Source: Histomonas meleagridis (lineage: Eukaryota > Parabasalia > Tritrichomonadida > Dientamoebidae). Taken from it: a stretch of DNA of 64,000 nt. The notes beneath the pieces were generated by a model. That model worked only from the letters and a program-made list of their open reading frames with translations, was not told the origin of the DNA and did not search any database. How positions within the stretch are numbered: the first letter of the stretch is position 1; the number at the start of each line of letters is the position of its first letter. The stretch lies in contig WSYJ01000149.1 of the NCBI GenBank assembly GCA_020186115.1, positions 1,364,001 to 1,428,000 on the forward strand. The letters are read 5' to 3'. Both the position numbers and the translations under genes were made by a program. Below, in pieces: positions 32,555 through 41,557 of the stretch.

Positions 32555-33270
32555 GAATAAAGCTTGCTCAAGAAACCGTGGTATTGAATTATATTCGAAA
32601 AAAACAGAAAAATCGACATTATCACATAGAATGTCAAATAAATTGAAAAATGTGATATATTTGAAATTCGAAAGCACATGAGTAATATGAGATAAAAGGA
32701 ATCGATAAATGTATCTCGAGTCAGTATTTTAAAGATAATTTGCAAATTGCATTTGTATCGATATTTATTCAATATAATTGAACATTTTGCTAAAATAGGC
32801 AAATAAAAATATATAAAAAAAATCATCAAATAAATTCAATGATCAAAAATTATAATGTTCAGAAAAAAATATTTAGTTTGTGCCAAGATATTTCAAGAAT
32901 GAACTCATACAGAAACTATTTAATTGATTATAAATTATTAATCAGGTTAAATAAGTACATCAATTAAAGATTACGAAAATTATCACATCATTCATTTTTT
33001 CAATAAATTCATAAATTCAAGAAAATCAAGATTTCATATAATTATTTGGAATGAATAACAAATAACGATTTTATGAAAAAAAAATATAAAATTTTTGTTT
33101 CTTAACAACTTAAGAATCATTTAATTTGGCTGTTGACAAATATATTACAATGATGTAAATAAATAATGTATATATTCTAGAAAATAGTAAAATTTTGATA
33201 ATATTCACCATCATTCAAATTCGCTCCCATCGTCACTTATCGTTGTTGCTATCGTTTGATATAAACCATG
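32555..33270 (+). repeat. Dispersed repeat, copy 1 (about 0.7 kb)
   Basis: This stretch and 40228-40935 share, in the same order and orientation, GTGGTATTGA, ATGAGATAAAAGGAAT, AATTCAATGATCAAAAAT, TTCAAGAAAATCAAGATTT, ATTTGGAAT-AATAACAAAT and AATTTGGCTG. The copies are diverged with small indels. No coding potential is shared, so this looks like an old non-coding mobile element or a segmental duplication. Confidence 0.6.
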
Positions 33271-33873
33271 CAAAAGTCGATTATTGTCACTTTTTGGAAT
33301 GAAAGAATAAATTTATCTCGTGCTAATCATGATATTATTTCTAGATTTATATTAATAATAGATGTAACTATGTATATATATTATATATTCATAATATCAA
33401 GATCGTAGGATGATCCCTATATACGATGAGTGGAAATTGCAAGTCGAGTTTAATATATTAATACTATAGTATTAATAGTGATGAAATTTCAGCGTTTTTG
33501 AAAGAAAAAGAATTAATTAATTATTTGATATTCATTTTAACTCTCAATAATATTTTCATCTTTTACAAATTTGTTCATGTACTTATAGAGTGTAAACATA
33601 ATCATTAAAATTCAACATATATAAATTTAATTGGTTGGTTTTAACTTAAAAAATCTTCATTGTAAATTCATTAAAATTTTCATTTTATTGTTAAGGTATA
33701 AATCATCTGTTAGCAAATATAAATAACATTTACAAATCATTGAATATTTACAACTTAATTAGAATTTTTTTCTTTAGGTTTTTCATCTAAGAAAAAATTA
33801 AATTTTGTCATGAAAAAAAATATTTATTAAAAATTAAAAATTGCATTACCTACAAATGCTAATTCAATAAAAA
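33271..33873. other. Intergenic, no gene recognised
   Basis: Very AT-rich DNA downstream of the BspA-like gene. Nothing of note was seen. Confidence 0.45.
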
Positions 33874-33992
33874 TTATATTTTAACGAATCCTTTATCTAA
33901 GAAATCTGTTCCAAACGGATCTTCTTCGATATGTGAAGTTTGTACACCAGAAAAATCGGTTATTGTTTCCGGCTCTTCATTCGTAGCATTAT

Positions 33993-36164
33993 TCATTTTA
34001 CTTTTGTCCACTTGAGTTTTTTCATATTCATATAAATACATGTCATCGATGACGAACTTTTATCTTTAGCATGTTTAACAACACAACCAAGAGTACCAAT
34101 AATTATTAAAACTATAAGAATTGGACCACAAATGATTCCTATTAATAATTCTAATGAAATTTTATTATTATTTGAATCATAATTATCATTTAAATAAAAA
34201 ACAGTATAGAAATCTAAATAATAACTATAGAATGTGGTGTATGTAATAACTTTATAAACATAAAATACAAATAATGAAACAAAATGTGTGTATGTGGTAA
34301 CGCTAAAAGAAATTGTATCTGAATTAGTTAAATATGAATACGAAATTATTGTTTGTGTGACTGTCATAACATAAATTAATGTTTGGGAATAACTTTGACT
34401 TATAGTGACACCATCAGAAATATTATGTGATGACATTTGAGCATGAGTAAAAGCATCTGAAGAAGTGAATGTACTTGTCGCAGGAAATGTAAGTGTTGGA
34501 TCAAATGTCATCGACGGATAAAACGTAGATGATGGATCAAATGTAGATGTTGGAGAATATGTATTTGACCCTGTAAATTTTGATGTTGGTGGAGGGGTAC
34601 ATCCTTCTACTGATGAAGTAAAAATACCTAACTGACCAAATGTATTATTTTGATATCCGTTTGTCACCAGAACATTTGGTGATCCTGAAAAAACATATTC
34701 TCCGCCAAAAGTTGGTGATGTTTCACCATAAAAATAAATACAATTAAGGCTATTGCATCGATAAAATGCGTAATCACCAATAAAATTTACATTTTCTCCA
34801 ATGGAAATTGATTCCAATGCAGAACATTCATAAAACGCTTCATCTCCAATTGATTCTACATGGATTGGAATTATTATATATTGTAATTGATCACAGTCAT
34901 AAAACGCTTCATCTCCAATTGATTCTACTTTAGCAATATCAACATTTGTTAATTTAGAACTTTCAAATGCTTTTGGACCAATTGATGTAATAAATTCAGG
35001 AATGTAATATGTTTTATCTGTTTTTGCAATTGGATAAGAAATTATGGAATAATTTATGATATCACAAAGAACGCCATCATATGAAAAATATTTATTTTCA
35101 TTACCTATTATTACATTAATATATGAAAGATTATTACAAACAGCAAAAGGATTATCACCAATATATTCTACTGAACTTGGAATTTCTATAGAATTTATAC
35201 CATGACAATAATAAAATGCTTCTGTTCCAATTGATTTAAGTGTTGAAGGAAATGTTATTTCAGATATATGATAATTCCCTTGAAATGCTTTATCTTCAAT
35301 TGATAAAACTGTTTCAGGAAATACAAATGATCCATTTTCAATTCCTGCTGGATAACATATAATTTTCGTTATTTCATGATCATAAAGAACCCCATTTAAT
35401 GTACAAAAATTAGTATTATCTTCAGAAACATTAATATATTGAAGACCTTTACATGAGCAAAATGGATTAACTCCAATATTAGTTACGTATGATGTAATTG
35501 TAACATTATACAATGAATCGCAATAATAAAATGCTAAATAATCAATTGTTGTCACACCTTTACCAAATGTTACTGATTCCAATTTTTCACATGAATCAAA
35601 TGCACATATTCCAATAATTTTAACTGAGTCAGGAATCATAATGCTTACAAATGAAGAGCAACGTGCAAATAAATAATTTTCAAGTTTTTCTATTTTATCA
35701 AATGGAATTAATGTTAAATTATAGCAATATGCAAATGCGTATGTTCCAATTGAAGTAACTGAGCTTGAAATAGTGATATTCTTTAATGAAGTACAATATT
35801 TAAATGCAGAATTTCCAATGGATGTTAATGTATCTGGAAATGAAATATTATCTAATTTACTACAATATGAAAATGCATTATTAGAAATTGATCCCAAGCT
35901 AGAACCAAATATAACATTAGCTAAGTTTAAGCAGCTGTCAAAAGCATAAATTCCAATTGAAGTACATGCTTCGATTCCAACAATGCTTAATAAAGGCCAT
36001 TCATCAAAAGCAAAGCTAGGGATGCTTGCTATTTGATCTGAAATCACAACATATTGAGTCAGACTCATGTAGTTGTCGCTAAAGTCTACATTTGATTCGA
36101 TAGTAAGTTTCCCAGATGTTTCATCAAAAGATTGAAAAGAATACTCAACAAAAAAAAGAAACAT
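33993..36164 (-). CDS. BspA-like leucine-rich-repeat surface protein
   Basis: From the ATG at 36164 the protein begins MFLFFVEYSFQSFDETSGKL, a short signal-peptide-like start followed by the usual BspA opening. TCTCATTTTGTC just upstream supplies an Inr-like TCA. The open frame extends further 5' to 36488, but that part encodes an odd extra membrane segment. About 20 LRR_5-type units follow (pattern AFYYCDSLYNVTI, SIGDEAFYDCDQL), then a Thr/Pro stalk with repeats like STFDPSSTFYPSMTFDP, a Tyr/Ser/Thr-rich stretch and one transmembrane helix (LLIGIICGPILIVLIIIGTL). The expected cytoplasmic tail (HIEEDPFGTDFLDKG, stop at 33874) lies in the -1 frame. Such proteins are surface-exposed and implicated in adhesion. 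Confidence 0.85.
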   Translation of the reverse strand: MFLFFVEYSFQSFDETSGKLTIESNVDFSDNYMSLTQYVVISDQIASIPSFAFDEWPLLSIVGIEACTSIGIYAFDSCLNLANVIFGSSLGSISNNAFSYCSKLDNISFPDTLTSIGNSAFKYCTSLKNITISSSVTSIGTYAFAYCYNLTLIPFDKIEKLENYLFARCSSFVSIMIPDSVKIIGICAFDSCEKLESVTFGKGVTTIDYLAFYYCDSLYNVTITSYVTNIGVNPFCSCKGLQYINVSEDNTNFCTLNGVLYDHEITKIICYPAGIENGSFVFPETVLSIEDKAFQGNYHISEITFPSTLKSIGTEAFYYCHGINSIEIPSSVEYIGDNPFAVCNNLSYINVIIGNENKYFSYDGVLCDIINYSIISYPIAKTDKTYYIPEFITSIGPKAFESSKLTNVDIAKVESIGDEAFYDCDQLQYIIIPIHVESIGDEAFYECSALESISIGENVNFIGDYAFYRCNSLNCIYFYGETSPTFGGEYVFSGSPNVLVTNGYQNNTFGQLGIFTSSVEGCTPPPTSKFTGSNTYSPTSTFDPSSTFYPSMTFDPTLTFPATSTFTSSDAFTHAQMSSHNISDGVTISQSYSQTLIYVMTVTQTIISYSYLTNSDTISFSVTTYTHFVSLFVFYVYKVITYTTFYSYYLDFYTVFYLNDNYDSNNNKISLELLIGIICGPILIVLIIIGTLGCVVKHAKDKSSSSMTCIYMNMKKLKWTKVK

Positions 36165-36776
36165 GACAAAATGAGAATTCTTACTTCCACTTAATGTGAT
36201 GTCAATTTTAAGATGTTTGGTTAAAAAATATATGATTATGTAGATAGTTAGAATTAAAAATAAAATCGTGTAATTAATGAATTTGGTTTCAAATATGCCT
36301 GCAATGCTAGTGCGTTTTGGTGCTTCAATATTCCATGGATTAAGAGTATCTGAAAAACTATTCATTATTGGAGTTTTGTAATTTTCAATAGGGAAATACT
36401 GAAAATACACTTTTGGTGCCTGCAAACATTTGTCTCTTAGATAGTTTTGAAGTGAATTTCTTGGGAAAAGAAGTAGATCTCTATGCATATCTCAAAGGCA
36501 GAAACAATAACAAGTATTCGAGACTGAATCTACGGTAGCTATTTCACCTATGAATAAGACTATGTGCAGTGATAAATGTTATGATATTCCAGTATGTCCG
36601 GAAAATGCCAATTGCTCATAGGCTTTGTGAACTTCGCAACATACATAACAGTATAGAGAATCATATTTGGTTTGTATTTATTGAGGTCAGTATGTTTACT
36701 GGGATGAAGTTCTTCCTCATTCGCAACACTTTGAATTCACTTTTTGATAAATGACATTTGATAAATTGAGTGACTT

Positions 36777-37928
36777 ATGATCGTTTCTATAATTTTTATG
36801 GACATTCCTCCTCCACCTCCTCCACCAAGTCCATCAGTTTTGCAACTCGTTCCTGATGAAGCTCTTGCAATTGAAAAGTTGTTTTTAGAATTAAATGAAA
36901 ATAATCTCGAATTAATTTTTCAGAAAGTTTCAAAAGTATTAGAAGTTCCACCAAGTTGTCCTTTACTCTATGAATTTTATATTACTCAGTGTATTTATAT
37001 GGCTTATTTTACGCAAAATAAAGATGCAAAATTATACATTTCATTTTTAAACTTGTTATCAAATACAAAAAATATAAGTTTTTCAAAACTACTTAAGGTA
37101 TTAACCATTTATCTTTACCTAAAAAATACAAGTGAATCAGAATGTCTTCTTAACGAAATGATCGACCATAAAATGATACCTTCAAATCTTTATTATTATT
37201 TAAAAATTATAAATAAAGAAAACAAAGAAAATCAGAAAGAAAATCATATATTGGAGATTCTTCGAAATGATAATTTAGAAGAATTACAAGAAATGTCAAC
37301 GCAAAATAAATTTGACTTCAATCAAACAATTGAACCATCACATTATGAAAAACATTCATTTGTTAATCATAAAAATGTTTCATTAATTGATTTTTGTGCA
37401 TTTTATAAGTCAATTAAATGTTTTAAGTTTTTATTAATTAATGGATCAAATGTTAAAAATACATTAAAATATGCGATTGCAGGCGGAAATTTAGAAATTA
37501 TTCACTTATGCATACAAAATAATTCGACTATTAGCTATGTATTAGAAACAGCAATTCAATTTCATCGAAATGACGTTTTTTATTATTTTTATGATGAAAG
37601 AAATCAAAAATTTGAAGAAAGAAAAAACTTAATCATTAGCAAAGATTTAAATGAATTAGGAATACAATGCTTAAAACACATTAATTATGAAATTTTATCT
37701 TTTTTAGAGAAAGAAGGTTTATCAAAATTAAATCTTTCACTCCAAGCTGGTGCATTAAGTTTGCATAATCTTCCATTTATACATATATTTTATGAAGGAA
37801 AAATGATTAAAAAAGAACTTTTTTCCCAATTTCTTGGATATGGAAATCCTATAGTAGTGAAATGGCTCATCAAACAAAAAGGAATTAAGATTGAGAATGT
37901 CGATGTTAAATTACATAATTCTATGTGA
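36777..37928 (+). CDS. DUF3447/ankyrin-repeat protein gene D, N-terminal reading frame
   Basis: An open frame of 383 residues. It begins with a Pro-run (MDIPPPPPPPSPSV), has the family's helical N-terminal region, a short linker without the NDWELHKK segment, and the DUF3447-like block (KHSFVNHKNVSLIDFCAFYK, CFKFLLINGSN, KYAIAGGNLEIIHLC), then two ankyrin-like units ending VDVKLHN, where the first spacer and a stop occur. ATGs at 36777 and 36798 are both possible; the second removes an odd hydrophobic start. TTCACTTTTTGATAA lies about 40 bp upstream. If spacers are removed, the protein continues through the six modules to 38878. It is diverged from genes A and B but intact. Confidence 0.8.
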   Translation: MIVSIIFMDIPPPPPPPSPSVLQLVPDEALAIEKLFLELNENNLELIFQKVSKVLEVPPSCPLLYEFYITQCIYMAYFTQNKDAKLYISFLNLLSNTKNISFSKLLKVLTIYLYLKNTSESECLLNEMIDHKMIPSNLYYYLKIINKENKENQKENHILEILRNDNLEELQEMSTQNKFDFNQTIEPSHYEKHSFVNHKNVSLIDFCAFYKSIKCFKFLLINGSNVKNTLKYAIAGGNLEIIHLCIQNNSTISYVLETAIQFHRNDVFYYFYDERNQKFEERKNLIISKDLNELGIQCLKHINYEILSFLEKEGLSKLNLSLQAGALSLHNLPFIHIFYEGKMIKKELFSQFLGYGNPIVVKWLIKQKGIKIENVDVKLHNSM

Positions 37929-38878
37929 TAAATATTTATTTAAAATTTCATTAATTTTTTTGAAAAAGCATTTTTATGGGCATCAAAGTATAATCATGAA
38001 CAATTAATTAAATACTTTTTAAAACATGGAATTGATGTAAATCATAAAGACATTAAATTGTTTTGTTTAATATTTATTTTAATAATTTTTTATCTCAAAA
38101 TAATAATTGGAAATTATTTAAATTATTTAAAACAGCACTTATGAATGCATCTTTTAATGGTCGTACAGAAATAGTTAAATTACTTCTTGAACAAGAAGGA
38201 ATTGATATTAATGCTAAAAATAATATTTATTTTTATTATTTTATGTTTCAAAATAATATTTGGAAATTATTTAAAATATTATGGACAGCACTTATGAATG
38301 CATCTTTTAATGGTCATACAGAAATAGTTAAATTACTTCTTGAACAAGAAGGAATTGATATTAATGCTAAAGATATTTATTTGTTTTATTTAAAATTTAT
38401 TTCAATAATTTTATATTTCAAAATAATATTTGGAAATTATTTAAATTATTTTCGACAGCACTTATGATTGCATCTGAAAATGGTCATACAGAAATAGTTA
38501 AATTACTTCTTGAACAAAAAGAAATTGATATTAATGCTAAAGATATTTATATGTATTATTTAATATTTTTTTTAATAATTTGATATTTCAAAATAATATT
38601 TGGAAATTATTTAAATTATTTCAAACAGCACTTATTAGAGCATCTTATAAAGGTTATACAGAAATAGTTAAATTACTTCTTGAACAAGTAGGAATTGATA
38701 TTAATGCTAAAAATATTTATTTGTTTTATTTTATATTTATTTTAATAATTTAATATTTCCAAATAATAATTGGAAATTATTTAAATTATTTCAAACAGCA
38801 CTTATGAGAGCATCTCAATTTGGTTATACAGAAATAGTTAAATTACTACGTGAATACAAAGGAAATGATATTAAATAA
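37929..38878 (+). repeat. Spacer-interrupted ankyrin module array of gene D (6 modules)
   Basis: The first module is diverged (EKAFLWASKYNHEQLIKYFL, near 37.97 kb). The next five start with ACAGCACTTAT at 38132, 38285, 38455, 38628 and 38795. Modules are 87 nt each, and the last (84 nt) ends in TAA at 38876-38878. The spacers between these five are 66, 83, 86 and 80 nt; only the 66-nt one stays in frame. Spacer sequences closely match those of arrays B and C (TTTCAAAATAATATTTGG and AAATTATTTAAATTATTT). Confidence 0.85.
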
Positions 38879-41557
38879 ATCATAATTTTCAGTTATTATT
38901 ATTATTAAAAAGATATGATTTTTTTGAAAAATACAATTCAGAAGATAATGAGATCTCATTCATTTCACATTTAAACGGTCGTTTCAAAATAATAAAAAAA
39001 GAATTTTCAGATAAGAAATCAATAAAAATGCGAAGAATAATAATTATATTAATAAGTGTTCTCAGAGAGTTCCTCAAACTTCAAATCCTGCAATATTTTT
39101 TCAACGGCAGTAGATTGCAAAAATACTCTCGTTATGAAATTTTGACTGTTCAATCTTTCCAAATTCGATATGATTTCGACCATACTTTTTCGGGAATTTT
39201 GGAATATTTCCTATATAGTAATATTGTATGTTAGATATGTTTATTTTCTAAACTATTATCTTGTATCATTTTTATTGAAATTTTTGAGAAAAAGTGAAAA
39301 TACATGAAAAAAACACACTTCTCCAAGGTTTATGCAAACGCAACTTTTTATGTGAAGTAGCGCTCGTCTTTATTTATTTGTGAATAAAAGTATTTGATTA
39401 TTTTTTAAGAATATTTTTTATACAAATTTTTACGAATGATCAATAAACTGGTGAAGTGAAAAATGCAGATAGGATAAGATTATTTTTCATCTGTTTTTTG
39501 TTCTCGATTATATTTTTTCTCGTTTTTCCTTGATATTGAATATTTCTATGAATAGCTTGTGATTATTTGTTTTCGTATTTTTATCATTATCGAATGTTTT
39601 TTATTTAATTTAAATATATTTTTGTCTTTTCATCATGAATGTGAGAAATTTGAAGTAATTTATAATATTTTACAATATTATTTGTTAAATCCATCATAAT
39701 TATATCATATTTTACATATTTTATTTTGATAAATATCAATCATAATTAAGTTAAAAACAACACATGATGTATTTTCTTGTTTAATTTTCTGAGTCGTTAA
39801 TGAATCAGACATCGATCGAATAGTACTATTAAATTAATAGGTTTCGAGTTGATATCTTTATCCTTATTACCTTTATTCATGAAAAATGATCGATTTATCA
39901 TATTTAAATTCAGGAATACCAAATATAAATAGTGAGGCATCTGTCAATAGTGATTTTTTTATATTTTATATCATGACTATATGGTCATTCTTGAATTTTT
40001 CGTCGAAAAAGCCAATTTGTGAGGTGAACGACATGCATGCATTGAAACATTGAATTAAGAAAAACCGTGCATATTCAAATCACGAATTTTAATTCAAAAA
40101 GTTTACTAATGAATTTTGAATTATTCAATTTTTTTTTTTTTTTGGAAAACATGACTGAAAGAATGAAGCATAAAAAAAATTCAGCAGTACAAATATATAG
40201 TCAGGCTGGCTCATATTAATGAATATAGCTAGCTAGAAACTGTGGTATTGACTAATAATCGGAGAAATAGAGAAATTAACATCATTACATAGGATGACAA
40301 ATATTAAGTTGTAGAATGTAATATATTATGAGATAAAAGGAATAGATAACCGTAACTCATATTCGTTATTTAAAAAACATACACTAATTAAATTCGTTCA
40401 TAAAATTATCAAATTAGATTGAACATTTATCGAAAATACGAAAATTTAAAAAAAAATGCAATTGATAAATTCAATGATCAAAAATCGTTTTTTTCAGAAT
40501 AAACAGAAAATAATGTATCGTATGTACCAAGATTTTACAAGAATATGTACTTCAACAGAAAATATTTTATTAACTATTGATTATGAACCATGTCGAATAA
40601 GTATAGCATTAAAGTATTTTGAAAGTTATTACATATATGATATATCATTTATTTTTTCATTGAATTAATAAATTAATTTCAAGAAAATCAAGATTTGATA
40701 TGCTTATTTGGAATAAATAACAAATCACGCTTTCATGAATAAATCTCAACAATTTTATTTGTTGACATATCACAAGTAACACTTACCAAATTTGGCTGCC
40801 TTCATCACCACAATGATCATGGAAAATATTAAAGCATAGAAATTCAAGACACTTTTCGGATATAAATAACGTATTTTTTGAGAAAATGGTAAAAATTTGG
40901 TGTTGCCATTTTTTTCCTTTCAAATCCCCTATCGTTCAAAAACCGAATCATCATTAATATTATTTAATATTATTTTTTTTGTTTTATAAGCACATAAAAT
41001 CAAATTCGAAACAAATGAAAGACCGAAATCTACAATTGATGAAGAATGTGGGTGTATTTGATATTCGATATTTGGTTGAGATTTCTTTAATAACCGAACA
41101 GTTATAGAAGCATTATTCGGTTTAAGAATGAAAATTTCGTGGGCTTAAGGAGAAGTTATAATTAAATGATGAAGTTGATATGGTTTTTTGGATATAATTT
41201 AAAAAGTTTATCCACAATATATTTAGTTCAGGTTCCATGGATCAACTGAATCATAGGGGGACCCCATAAACCGTTTATTTTTCAAACAAACCTTCTCAAT
41301 TCACATGCCGATCAATTTGCATAGAAGTTTAGTAAAACCCCCATCCGAGCGGTTTATGACTGCTAGCTCAATAAATTCAGAATATGTAACAAAAAGATCG
41401 ATACCTTTTGAGAAGATCAAGTTTAAAAATTTAAAAAATATTTTTATAGGTAGGATCCTACCTTTTATATGTCCAAAGGATTTCCTTGAAAAGCGAGTAA
41501 AACCGTTCCCAGATTTACACTTTTTATAGAAACTTTAGAAAAATTCGTCTTTCTGGA
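38879..41557. other. Long gene-poor region upstream of the P4-ATPase gene
   Basis: Very AT-rich. It contains the second copy of the dispersed repeat (40228-40935, listed separately). Open stretches at 38889-39077, 39028-39234, 40456-40668 and 41305-41529 have no recognisable motif. TTACACTTTTTATAG lies about 40 bp before the ATPase start. Confidence 0.45.
40228..40935 (+). repeat. Dispersed repeat, copy 2 (about 0.7 kb)
   Basis: Diverged direct copy of 32555-33270, matched by at least six shared blocks in the same order. The two copies flank the BspA-like gene and ankyrin gene D. Confidence 0.6.

Noticed and set aside
36165-36488. N-terminal extension of the BspA-like frame
   Set aside because: It adds an odd internal membrane helix before a normal signal-peptide-like start; the Inr-like TCA before 36164 favours the shorter form, though the longer one is not excluded.
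40456-40668. 70-codon open frame in the dispersed repeat
   Set aside because: The frame is not kept in the other copy at 32.8 kb, so it is unlikely to be coding.
41305-41529. 74-codon open frame upstream of the P4-ATPase
   Set aside because: No recognisable motif, and it lies within the probable promoter region; too weak to call.
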